The position numbers were made by a program, and so were the translations under genes. Below, piece after piece: positions 1 through 7,630 of a stretch of 7,846 nucleotides of DNA (positions are counted from its first letter, which is position 1; every line of letters starts with the position of its first letter). This stretch comes from Opitutia bacterium UBA4654. GTDB taxonomy: Bacteria > Verrucomicrobiota > Verrucomicrobiia > Opitutales > Intestinicryptomonadaceae. Below the pieces are notes generated by a model that did not search any database, was not told the DNA's origin, and saw only the letters and a list, made by a program, of their open reading frames with translations. The stretch covers positions 1 to 7,846 of the forward strand of contig DHMA01000064.1 in the NCBI GenBank assembly GCA_002405555.1, written 5' to 3'.

Positions 1-6
1 TGCCGT

Positions 7-23
7 GCAGGCTGCTAGCCTGC
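7..23 (-). repeat. Perfect hairpin spanning the smc stop codon
   Basis: A 7-base-pair perfect inverted repeat, GCAGGCT / AGCCTGC (7-13 and 17-23) with a 3-base loop, contains the smc TAG stop (15-17). It could be the stem of a terminator for the operon or a 3' stabilising hairpin. The six bases visible downstream on the minus strand (ACGGCA) contain no T-run, and the window ends there, so a terminator cannot be confirmed. Confidence 0.4.
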
Positions 24-3000
24 CGCGTCTTTTAGCTTCATGGAGATTAGGCGGGTTACGCCGCGCTCCTGCATGGTGACGCCGAAGATTGTCTGCGCCG
101 CCGACATCGTCCTTTTGTTGTGCGAGATTACAAGGAACTGCGAGTAGTGGGTAAACTCTTTGAGCAGGTCGGTGTAGCGGCCGATGTTGGCGTCGTCGAG
201 GGGCGCGTCAAGCTCGTCGAGCACGCAGAACGGGCTTGGCTTTACCATGTAGATTGCGAAGAGGAGCGAGACCGCGGTCATCGTCCTCTGCCCGCCCGAA
301 AGCAGCGACAGGCTTTTGAGAACCGTTCCCGGGGGACGCGCGACGATTTCTATGCCGCTGTCGAGCACGTCTTCGGTCTCGACCAGTTTGAGGTCGGCAG
401 TGCCGCCGCCGAAGATTTTCTGGAAAGTGAACTGGAAATTCTTTTTGATTTGCTCGAAAGTGTCGGCAAAAAGCTTTTGGCTTGTGGCGTTGATTTCGTC
501 GATGTCGGCGACGAGCGCGTTTTTCGACGTCCAGAGGTCGTCGGTTTGTTTTTTGAGGAAGTCGTAGCGTTCTTTCAGCTCGGCGTATTCCTCGATTGCC
601 ACGAGGTTTACCGCGCCCATGGCGTTTATGCGCTCGCGCAGCTCGCGCACTTCGTCGTCGATTTTGGAGAAGTCGGCGTTGTCCATTTCGGCGAGGTCGG
701 CTTCGGTGGGCTTGCCGCGCTCGCGCTTGGGCTTGGGGGCGACTTCGCCTTCCTCCAATTCTTCGAGCTTTATTTTAGACTCGAACTCTTCGTCCGACTT
801 CCAAAGCTCCGACTTCCAGTCTACCGACGCTATTTCCGTCTCGTACTCGTTGAGCACGCGCTCCGCCACATAGTCGAGCTTTGCGCGGAGCTTTGCCACG
901 CGGACGTCGCATTCGTTTTTCGCGGCGTTGTTGCGCATTTGCGCTTCGCGGTCGCCCGTGAGCGACGCCTCGAACTCGGCGATTTTGTTTTCGCATTCGG
1001 AAAATTTCACGCGCCCCGCCTCTATCGTTTCGAGCTGTTGGCGGAGGGTTTCGGCGAGGGTTTCGGCTCGGCGTTTTTCGGAGGCGGTTTCGTCGTCGAA
1101 CTTCGCGATTTGCTCGGAAAGCGAGCGCGACTCCGCCGAGCGTTTTTCCATCAAAAGCCTTGTCTCGTTCTGCTGTTCGGCGGTCGCCGCAAGCCCGCGT
1201 TCGAGACTTTCGAGGCGCGAGCGTTTCTGCGCAAGTTCGAGGCGCGTTTCGGAAACGACCGCGTATTTTTGGTCTTTGCTTTCGCGCAGTTCGGCGATTT
1301 CGCGCTCCTTTTGCTCCGTGAGGTTGCGGGCGTTTACGATTGTCTGCTCCGCCTCCGCGAGAGCCTTTGTCGCGGTGTCGAGCTTGTCTTGCGCTTCGAA
1401 GCGCGAGTTTTCCATCTCCGCCAGCGACGCCGACTTTTTCTCAATCTCCGCCTTTTTCTCCGCCAGCGACGCCGCAACTCCCGCCGTCTGTCCGTTTATC
1501 GACGCGATTTCGCGCTTGATTTCGGCGGCTACGTTTTTGCGGTTTTCAATCTCGCGCTCGGCGGCGTCGAGCTGGGCGTTGATTTCCATCGCGCCCTCTG
1601 TGAGCGAGGTGAGGGCGGCGTTTTCGGATTCTATTTCGGCTTTCAGGCGTTTGATTTCCTGATTCCTCAAAATGAAGCTGCTTTCGGTGTCGCGCTTTTC
1701 GCCGCTTGCGGCGTAGACGATTCCGCGGGCGTCGAGCATGCTGCCGTCGCGGGCGACGGCTGCCACGAATTTGAAGTCGGGCGACGCCGCCGCGAACGCC
1801 GCAAAATCGGCTATGTTTTCGCAGAAATAGCAGCCCGCAACGAGGTTTGCCGCAAAGCGTTTGAGGTCTTCCCTGTCCGTTTTGACGACGTCCGCGCCCC
1901 TGCGGATTCCGTCGGGCAGCGGCGTCTGCGACTCCCCGAAGTTCGACTGCGGAATCTGAATGCAGGCGTTGCCGAGGTTTCTTTCGCGCAGAAGCGAGAG
2001 CGTCTGGGCGAGTTTGGAGGAGTCCTCCAAAACGACGGCGTCGAGCGCGCTTCCGAGGAGCGTTTCGAACGCGGAAGTCCAGCCGTCGGCGACCTCCACG
2101 TTTTGGCTTACGATTTTCACGTTCGACGGGTCAATGCACTCCGAAAGACGCCCCTTGACAATCGCCTTGACGCCCTCCGAAAAGCCCTCCATGCGCGACT
2201 GGAAATCGTTGAGAAGCCCAAGCCTTGCGCTTTTGCTCGCAAGCTGTCTGTCGAGCTGCTGGATTTCCGCCTGCCTGTTGCGGTATTGAGCGCGCAGTTC
2301 CTCCGAACGGGCTTGGGCGTCGGTCGTGTCCGCCTCCGCGTTGCCGAGCCTTTCGTTCGCGTTTTCGAGGGCGGCGTCAAGCTCGTTTTTGCGGTTTTCG
2401 AGAGCCGCGCTTTCCTCTTTCAGCTGGAAGACGGAGTCCGACACCGCCGCGTGGCGCACTTGGTACGACTTCAAATCGACTTCGAGCGTCGTGCAGTTCG
2501 CCCTGAGTCGCGTAATGGAGCTTTCGCCCATGAGCGCGTCACGCTTTGCCTTGGAGAGTTCCTCCTCCGCGGCGCGGAGCATGCTTTCCGTTTCGGCAAG
2601 TTCCTCGCTCTGCCTGCGGAAAACCTCGTCGTCGGCGGACACCAAGTTCAGCTGCATTTGCTTTACTTCGGCGTCGCCCTTTGCCCTGCCTTCGAGAGCC
2701 GCGAGCTGTTCGTTGAGCGAGGCAAGCTCTGTCGAAATCTGTTCTATGCGTTCGGCGAGGTCGCGCTTTCTGACCGCCGCGAACTCGCAGTTTCTCTCCG
2801 CCTGCTCCTTTTGCGAGCGCGTTTCCGCCGCGCTTTGGCGCAGGTATTCGAGCTGGGCGGCGCATTCGCCGCGCTCGGCGCGCATGCGGGCGAGGGTTTC
2901 CTCCGCCGCCGCGAGCTTGCGGTCAAGCTCGAAAATGTCGGACGAAATTTTTTTCAGCGTTTCCTCGTCGGCTTTGAGCTGTTCGGAGCGGTCGGCGTAG

Positions 3001-3698
3001 TTTTTTGCGTTCAGCGCGAGGTCGAGGTGCCTCAGCCTGAAACTCGCCCGCTTGTAGCGCAGCGCTTTCGACGCCTGACGTTTCAGCGTGCCGATTTGCC
3101 GTCCGATTTCCTCGATTCTGTCCGTCGCCCGCGCGAGGTTTTGGTCTACGAGCGCGAGCTTGTTGAGGGCTTCGCGGCGTTGCGTTTTGTATTTTGTAAT
3201 TCCCGCCGCCTCTTCGAAAATCGAGCGTCTTTCTCCGGGGTTCGAGGACAGAATCTGGTCGATTTGTCCCTGCACCATGAACGAGTACGACACCCGTCCG
3301 ACGCCCGTGTCCATGAACAGCGTCTGAATGTCTTTAAGACGCGCCGCCTTGCCGTTGATGAAGTATTCGCTGCCTTCGTCGCGCCCGACGCGCCGCGTGA
3401 TTTCCACTTCGTTGAAGTTTGTGCCAAGCTGGCCTTCGCAGTCCGAAAAAAGCAGGCTGACTTCGCAGAATTGCAGCGGCTTGCGCGTTTCCGTGCCCTG
3501 AAAAATGACGTCCTGCATCTTTCCGCCGCGCAGCGCCTTTGCGCTCTGCTCGCCCAACACCCAGCGGATAGAGTCCACAATGTTGCTTTTGCCGCAACCG
3601 TTGGGGCCGACAATGCAGGTAATGCCTGGGGTAAGGGGCAACTCCGTCCTGTCGGCGAAGCTCTTGAACCCGTTGATTGTCAGCTGCTTTAAATACAT
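15..3698 (-). CDS. smc: Chromosome partition/condensation protein SMC
   Basis: This is a full-length bacterial SMC ATPase of 1227 residues, near the upper end of the usual 1150-1250. SMC dimers entrap and extrude chromosomal DNA, normally with ScpA and ScpB, to organise and segregate the nucleoid in the cytoplasm. The N-terminal head has Walker A GPNGCGKSN (31-39), the R-loop region ALRGG (55-59) and the Q-loop region QGQIDQIL (143-150). Coiled coil occupies about 175-500, a globular hinge about 503-668 and the returning coil about 675-1070. The C-terminal head has the signature LSGGQR (1133-1138), Walker B and D-loop FCVLDELDAPLDD (1157-1169) with catalytic E1162, and switch His1193 in ISHNKRT. 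All ATPase motifs are intact. A charged, proline-containing stretch (about 975-1000) interrupts the second coil. The ATG lies 4 bases past the alaS stop and gives the standard start MYLKQLTINGFKSF; no Shine-Dalgarno is visible. No scpA or scpB is in view. The head wording resembles PVC-group SMCs. Confidence 0.98.
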   Translation of the reverse strand: MYLKQLTINGFKSFADRTELPLTPGITCIVGPNGCGKSNIVDSIRWVLGEQSAKALRGGKMQDVIFQGTETRKPLQFCEVSLLFSDCEGQLGTNFNEVEITRRVGRDEGSEYFINGKAARLKDIQTLFMDTGVGRVSYSFMVQGQIDQILSSNPGERRSIFEEAAGITKYKTQRREALNKLALVDQNLARATDRIEEIGRQIGTLKRQASKALRYKRASFRLRHLDLALNAKNYADRSEQLKADEETLKKISSDIFELDRKLAAAEETLARMRAERGECAAQLEYLRQSAAETRSQKEQAERNCEFAAVRKRDLAERIEQISTELASLNEQLAALEGRAKGDAEVKQMQLNLVSADDEVFRRQSEELAETESMLRAAEEELSKAKRDALMGESSITRLRANCTTLEVDLKSYQVRHAAVSDSVFQLKEESAALENRKNELDAALENANERLGNAEADTTDAQARSEELRAQYRNRQAEIQQLDRQLASKSARLGLLNDFQSRMEGFSEGVKAIVKGRLSECIDPSNVKIVSQNVEVADGWTSAFETLLGSALDAVVLEDSSKLAQTLSLLRERNLGNACIQIPQSNFGESQTPLPDGIRRGADVVKTDREDLKRFAANLVAGCYFCENIADFAAFAAASPDFKFVAAVARDGSMLDARGIVYAASGEKRDTESSFILRNQEIKRLKAEIESENAALTSLTEGAMEINAQLDAAEREIENRKNVAAEIKREIASINGQTAGVAASLAEKKAEIEKKSASLAEMENSRFEAQDKLDTATKALAEAEQTIVNARNLTEQKEREIAELRESKDQKYAVVSETRLELAQKRSRLESLERGLAATAEQQNETRLLMEKRSAESRSLSEQIAKFDDETASEKRRAETLAETLRQQLETIEAGRVKFSECENKIAEFEASLTGDREAQMRNNAAKNECDVRVAKLRAKLDYVAERVLNEYETEIASVDWKSELWKSDEEFESKIKLEELEEGEVAPKPKRERGKPTEADLAEMDNADFSKIDDEVRELRERINAMGAVNLVAIEEYAELKERYDFLKKQTDDLWTSKNALVADIDEINATSQKLFADTFEQIKKNFQFTFQKIFGGGTADLKLVETEDVLDSGIEIVARPPGTVLKSLSLLSGGQRTMTAVSLLFAIYMVKPSPFCVLDELDAPLDDANIGRYTDLLKEFTHYSQFLVISHNKRTMSAAQTIFGVTMQERGVTRLISMKLKDAAG

Positions 3699-3702
3699 GG
3701 CG

Positions 3703-6375
3703 TTATTTTATTTCGGCTTTGTATTCGTCGAAGATTTTTGCGATGTCCTTCGCCGAGCCGCCGCCCTGCGCGAAGTCGGGCTTGCCGCCGCCCTTGCCGC
3801 CGAGCTTGCCCGCGAGTTCGCGCACGATGTCGCCCGCCTTGATTCCCGCCGCCACCGCGTCGGGAGAGCAGAGCACGAGCACCGTCGCCTTTTCTCCGAA
3901 TGCCGCTCCCAGCACCGCCACGCCGTCGGGACGCTCCTTGATTGCGTCCACCGCAAGCTGGCGCATAGCCGCGGGGTTTTCCGCTTCGACGATTCTCACC
4001 ATGAACGGAGTTTTTCCGTCTTTGAGGATTGCGTCGTTTGCGAGGCTCTTTGCGAGCTTGCCCGCGCTTTCCTTTCTGAAATTTTTAAGCTCCTTTTCAA
4101 GCTCGTTCTTTGCTTCGACGAGCTTTTTGAGCCTTACCGACGCCTCTTCGGGCTTGCACGAGAGCGCGCGGGAGACTTCGCCGAGCATGGACTGCATTTT
4201 GTCGACGCGGTTCAGAGCCGCCACGCCCGCGACCGCCTCAATTCGCCGCGTTCCCGCGGAAATCGCGCCCTCGCCGAGGATTTTTATGAAGCCGATTTCG
4301 CCGAGAGCCGCCACGTGCGTGCCGCCGCAAAGCTCCTTGCTGAAACTGCCCACTTCAACCATGCGCACAACCGCGCCGTATTTTTCCGAGAAGAGCGCCA
4401 TGCATTCGGGCGGAACTTCGTTGCGGGGCAGAACGCGCCACTTGACGGGCTCGTTCATGAGGATTTTCGCGTTGGCGAGCCTTTCGATTTCTTCGAGCTG
4501 TTCGGGCGTCGGGGCTTCGTAGTGGGTAAAGTCGAAGCGCAGGCGTTCGGCGTCCACGTACGAGCCCGCCTGTCTGATGTGCGTTCCGAGAACCTGTCTC
4601 ATCGCCCAGTGCAGAATGTGCGTCGCCGTGTGGTGGCGCTGGATTGCGCGTCTGCGCAGGCAGTCTACCGACACCACGACTTCGCGCCCGACCATTCCGC
4701 TTTTGAACACTCCCTTGCGGACTTTGTGGAGAATGTGGTCGGCCTTGTCCGCCTTTGTGTCTATTACTTCGTGCGCCACGCCGTCGATTTCGATGAAGCC
4801 CGTGTCGCCCACCTGACCGCCCTTTTCCGCGTAGAACGGGGTCTGGGGCAGAATGATGTAGTCGGCGTCTTCGTCTTCGAGAATCGCGCTGATTGTCGTC
4901 GTGAAATTCGCGAGGTTGTCCGAGCTGTACCCGATGAACTGCGTTGCGTGCCCCGCCTCGGAGAGGTCGGAGACGCTGATGACTTTGCGCGTCTGCGCGT
5001 CGCGGGCGCGTTTGCGCTGCTTTTCCATTTCGCGCTCGAAGCCCTCCGTGTCTACGGGCATGTTGCGCTCTCTTGCGATAAGCTCCGTGAGGTCGATTGG
5101 GAATCCGAATGTGTCGTAGAGCACGAACGCCTGTTCGCCGCTGATTCTCCCGTCGGTCGTCGTGATTCTGTCGAGAAGCTCCAAGCCTCTGTCGAGGGTT
5201 CGCGCAAAGCTCGTTTCCTCGGCCTCGATTGTCTTTACAATCATCTTGCGCTGTTCTTTAAGCTCGGGGAAGAACGGCGACATTTTTTCGATGACGGGTT
5301 CGGTGAGCTTTGTGAAGAATCCGCGTTCGAGACCGAGACGCTTTCCGTACATCACCGCGCGGCGGAGAATGCGGCGCAGAACGTAGTTTCTGCCCTCGTT
5401 CCCTGGGATAATTCCGTCGGCAATCGAGAACGTGAGGGTTCTGACGTGGTCGGCGAGCACGCGGAAAACGCAGTCGGTAAGCTCCTGCGCGGACATGTCG
5501 CGCGGGTCTTTGGGGAGCGTTCCCTTGTAGACTTTGCCCGACATGTGCGAGATGTATTTGAAGATGTCGGTAAAGAGGTCGCTGTTGTAGTTGGAGGCGA
5601 GCTGCGAGAAGTCGGCGAAATTCTTTGTGGTCGCCATGATTCCCGCGACGCGCTCGAAGCCCATGCCCGTGTCGATATTCTTGCTTTTAAGCGGAACGAA
5701 CGTGCCGTCGGGCTGCGCGTTGAACTGCATGAAAACCAGATTCCAGATTTCTATGCAAAGCGGCGAGCCCGCGTTTACGAGCGCGCCCTCCGTGTCGCCC
5801 TTGGGGGTCAAGTCCATATGGATTTCCGAGCAGGGGCCGCAGGGGCCGGTTTCGCCCATCATCCAGAAATTGTCCTTCTTGCCGCATTTCTTGATGTGGA
5901 CTTTCGGGTCAAGCCCGTACTTTTCGAACACTTCGACCCAGTAGCCGTAAGCCTCTTCGTCGAACTCCGCGGGTTCGCCCTCCGACGGGTTGTAGACCGT
6001 CGCGTACAGGCGTTCCTTGGGGAATTTCCACACGTCCACCAGAAGCTCCCAAGCCCAGTTGATTGCCTCTTTCTTGAAGTAGTCTCCGAAAGACCAGTTG
6101 CCGAGCATTTCGAAGAATGTGTGGTGGTATGTGTCGAAGCCCACGTCTTCGAGGTCGTTGTGTTTGCCGCCCGCGCGAATGCACTTTTGCGTGTCGGCGG
6201 CGCGCAGAAACGGATTTTTTTCCTCGCCCAGGAAGTACGGAACGAACTGGTTCATGCCCGCGTTCGTGAAGAGCAGGTTGGGCGATGTCGGCAGCAGCGA
6301 CGCCGACGGAACTATCGTGTGTCCCTTCGATTTGAAAAATTCCAGAAAACTTTTTCTAATTTCTGCGGATTCCAT
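3703..6375 (-). CDS. alaS: Alanyl-tRNA synthetase
   Basis: Class II aminoacyl-tRNA synthetase that activates alanine with ATP, attaches it to tRNA-Ala and hydrolyses mischarged Ser- or Gly-tRNA-Ala. The 890 residues compare with 876 in E. coli, so it is full length. The catalytic domain (about 1-250) has motif 2 around R67 (RAGGKHNDLEDVG) and motif 3 around GMGFERV (237-243), plus the family segment GETGPCGPCSEIH (174-186). The tRNA-recognition region (about 250-450) contains ADGIIPGNEGRNYVLRR (319-335) and DTFGFP (421-426). The editing domain has all four metal-binding positions: H582 and H586 in HTATH, C683 and H687 in CGGTH. A DHHA1-like C-terminal domain ends with the glycine-rich GGKGGGKPDFAQGGG (859-873). 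The start MESAEIRKSFLEFFKSKGH fits the family N-terminus. It lies 18 bases past leuB and 4 bases before smc, so it probably belongs to one operon. There is no room for a T-box leader and no visible Shine-Dalgarno sequence. Confidence 0.98.
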   Translation of the reverse strand: MESAEIRKSFLEFFKSKGHTIVPSASLLPTSPNLLFTNAGMNQFVPYFLGEEKNPFLRAADTQKCIRAGGKHNDLEDVGFDTYHHTFFEMLGNWSFGDYFKKEAINWAWELLVDVWKFPKERLYATVYNPSEGEPAEFDEEAYGYWVEVFEKYGLDPKVHIKKCGKKDNFWMMGETGPCGPCSEIHMDLTPKGDTEGALVNAGSPLCIEIWNLVFMQFNAQPDGTFVPLKSKNIDTGMGFERVAGIMATTKNFADFSQLASNYNSDLFTDIFKYISHMSGKVYKGTLPKDPRDMSAQELTDCVFRVLADHVRTLTFSIADGIIPGNEGRNYVLRRILRRAVMYGKRLGLERGFFTKLTEPVIEKMSPFFPELKEQRKMIVKTIEAEETSFARTLDRGLELLDRITTTDGRISGEQAFVLYDTFGFPIDLTELIARERNMPVDTEGFEREMEKQRKRARDAQTRKVISVSDLSEAGHATQFIGYSSDNLANFTTTISAILEDEDADYIILPQTPFYAEKGGQVGDTGFIEIDGVAHEVIDTKADKADHILHKVRKGVFKSGMVGREVVVSVDCLRRRAIQRHHTATHILHWAMRQVLGTHIRQAGSYVDAERLRFDFTHYEAPTPEQLEEIERLANAKILMNEPVKWRVLPRNEVPPECMALFSEKYGAVVRMVEVGSFSKELCGGTHVAALGEIGFIKILGEGAISAGTRRIEAVAGVAALNRVDKMQSMLGEVSRALSCKPEEASVRLKKLVEAKNELEKELKNFRKESAGKLAKSLANDAILKDGKTPFMVRIVEAENPAAMRQLAVDAIKERPDGVAVLGAAFGEKATVLVLCSPDAVAAGIKAGDIVRELAGKLGGKGGGKPDFAQGGGSAKDIAKIFDEYKAEIK

Positions 6376-6393
6376 ATGGATATTTTGTGTTTA

Positions 6394-7491
6394 TTAGAGT
6401 CTTTCGATGATGGCGCGTTTCATCTCGTCTGTGGAGACGGCTTTCATGCCGAACGCGATGTCGCCCGTGCGCACGCCTGAGCATACCGCGCCGCGCACCG
6501 CCTTTTCGATTTCCGCCGCGATTTCGTCCTGCCCGAACGAGTAGCGGAGCATCAACGCCGCCGACAGAATCTGGGCGCAGGGGTTTGCTATGCCCTTGCC
6601 CGCGATGTCGGGAGCTGTGCCGCCCGCGGGTTCGTACAGGCCGAACTTCAAGCCGAGCGAATTCTTGATGTCGCCAAGCGACGCGCTGCAAAGCATGCCG
6701 AGCGAGCCGCAGATTACCGCCATTTCGTCTGAGAGAATGTCGCCGAACATGTTTTCCGTGAAGAAAACGTCGAACTGGTTGGGGTCGCGCGCAAGCTGCA
6801 TTGCGGCGTTGTCTACATACATGTATGTCAGCTGGATTTCGGGGAAGTGCTTTTTGAAGTATTCCGTTACCGTCTTGCGCCAGAGAACCGACGTTTCGAG
6901 GACGTTCGCCTTGTCGATTGAGCAGATTTTCTTGTTGCGCGCCATTGCCGTGTTGCCCGCAACCTCGGCGATGCGCTCGATTTCGCTTACGCGGTACAGC
7001 ATGGTGTCGCACGCGGCAAGCTCGCCGTTGGGTTCCGTCCACGTCTTCTTTTCGCCGAAGTAGATGCCGCCCGTAAGCTCGCGTATGCAGACGATGTCGA
7101 TGCCGTCGGGAATGCGCTCCGATTTAAGCGGCGAGGCGTCGGTAAGCTGCGGGTAGAGCAGTCCGGGTCTGATGTTCGCAAAGAGCTTGAAGATTTTGCG
7201 GATGGGCAGAAGCGCGGCGCGTTCGGGCTGTTCCGCGGGGGGGAGGTGTTCCCACTTCGGGCCGCCGACCGAACCGAACAGGATTGCGTCGGAATTCTTG
7301 CAGGTTTCGACCGTCGAGTCGGGCAACGCCTTGCCGAACTGGTCTATGCCCGCGCCGCCTACGGCGCAGATTTTGTAGTCGAGCGAGTGCCCGTGTTTTT
7401 TGCATGCGGCGTCGAGAACTTCGAGCGCCGCGTCCATTACTTCCGGCCCGATACCGTCGCCGGGCAATACTGCGAATTTGAATGTAGACAT
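6394..7491 (-). CDS. leuB: 3-isopropylmalate dehydrogenase
   Basis: Catalyses NAD-dependent oxidative decarboxylation of 3-isopropylmalate to 2-oxoisocaproate, the third step of leucine biosynthesis, in the cytoplasm. The protein is 365 residues, normal for LeuB. Visible family features are LPGDGIGPEV (9-18), substrate-binding arginines R98 (LLPIRKIF), R108 (ANIRPGLLYP) and R137 (CIREL), catalytic Y144 in GGIYFGE and K194 in DKANVLETS, metal-binding D227 (VDNAAMQL), D251 and D255 (GDILSDE), and the NAD-binding loop EPAGGTAPDIAGKGIANP (288-305). The segment GGPKWEHLPPAEQPE (76-90) followed by R98 supports LeuB over isocitrate or tartrate dehydrogenase relatives. The frame stays open upstream to an ATG at 7734, but those 81 residues cross a terminator and the preceding gene, so the ATG at 7491 (MSTFKFAVLPGDG) was chosen. 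No leuA, leuC or leuD is in the window; the next gene is alaS, 18 bases on. No Shine-Dalgarno sequence is evident. Confidence 0.97.
   Translation of the reverse strand: MSTFKFAVLPGDGIGPEVMDAALEVLDAACKKHGHSLDYKICAVGGAGIDQFGKALPDSTVETCKNSDAILFGSVGGPKWEHLPPAEQPERAALLPIRKIFKLFANIRPGLLYPQLTDASPLKSERIPDGIDIVCIRELTGGIYFGEKKTWTEPNGELAACDTMLYRVSEIERIAEVAGNTAMARNKKICSIDKANVLETSVLWRKTVTEYFKKHFPEIQLTYMYVDNAAMQLARDPNQFDVFFTENMFGDILSDEMAVICGSLGMLCSASLGDIKNSLGLKFGLYEPAGGTAPDIAGKGIANPCAQILSAALMLRYSFGQDEIAAEIEKAVRGAVCSGVRTGDIAFGMKAVSTDEMKRAIIERL
6815..6828. repeat. 14-base perfect palindrome inside leuB
   Basis: ACATACATGTATGT reads identically on both strands. It encodes the T-Y-M-Y-V stretch (LeuB residues 222-226) just before the conserved VDNAAMQL motif. 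Being AT-rich in a GC-rich gene it stands out, but the coding constraint on this segment is strong and chance is the simplest explanation. No function is claimed. Confidence 0.35.
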
Positions 7492-7557
7492 AATATTTCT
7501 ATTTTTGAAATTCCATAAAATCGGGCTACTAAAACACTTTTCGGCGCGGATTTCCAC
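7492..7557 (-). promoter_or_regulatory. AT-rich leuB upstream region, probable operon promoter
   Basis: The 66 bases between the terminator's T-run and the leuB ATG are the only non-coding sequence available to hold a promoter for leuB-alaS-smc. The half nearest leuB (7492-7528) is clearly AT-rich against GC-rich genes. A TTTTAT on the minus strand (about 7515-7520) is a possible -10 element, but no good -35 hexamer sits at normal spacing, so no exact promoter is claimed. There is no leader peptide with leucine codons, no attenuator hairpin and no obvious operator. A GGAA lies about 25 bases before the ATG, too far to act as a Shine-Dalgarno sequence. Confidence 0.3.
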
Positions 7558-7599
7558 AAAAAAATGACGCCCCGAAAGGCGCATGTGCCGTCGGGGCGC
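7558..7599 (-). terminator. Rho-independent terminator after the partial gene
   Basis: Read on the minus strand, an 8-base-pair GC-rich stem CGCCCCGA/TCGGGGCG (7598-7591 with 7575-7568) encloses a 15-base loop and is followed, after TCA, by seven T residues (7564-7558). The loop can add a short inner stem, GGC with GCC (7578-7580 with 7587-7589). It starts about 30 bases past the partial gene's stop and lies about 66 bases before leuB, so it should end the upstream transcript and insulate leuB. Two further upstream CGCCC-type segments could also pair with the same 3' arm. The mirror-image T-run at 7622-7629 means it could also stop plus-strand transcription. Confidence 0.75.
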
Positions 7600-7630
7600 G
7601 GGGGAGGGCGTCTTGGGGGCGTTTTTTTTG

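Noticed and set aside
120..3692. A 1190-codon open frame on the plus strand opposite smc
   Set aside because: It is in exact codon register with smc and exists because smc lacks TTA, CTA and TCA through this stretch. Its translation is rich in Arg, Phe, Leu and Val with no recognisable domain, while the opposite strand is an intact SMC.
6371..6380. Palindrome TCCATATGGA over the alaS start codon, repeated at 5813-5822 inside alaS
   Set aside because: The internal copy is explained by the I-H-M-D codons, and a 10-base palindrome twice in this length with coding constraint does not need a functional explanation.
6376..6393. A T-box or other leader element controlling alaS
   Set aside because: Only 18 bases separate leuB from alaS, far too short for a T-box, and no structure is visible there.
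3505..6480. A 991-codon open frame on the plus strand opposite alaS
   Set aside because: Same cause: it is in register with alaS codons, runs slightly into the ends of smc and leuB, and shows no domain.
6600..6630. LeuB nucleotide-loop reading EPAGGTAPD instead of EPVHGSAPD, suggesting loss of a histidine
   Set aside because: The E. coli-type LeuB also has EPAGG at this position from memory, so this is a normal subfamily variant.
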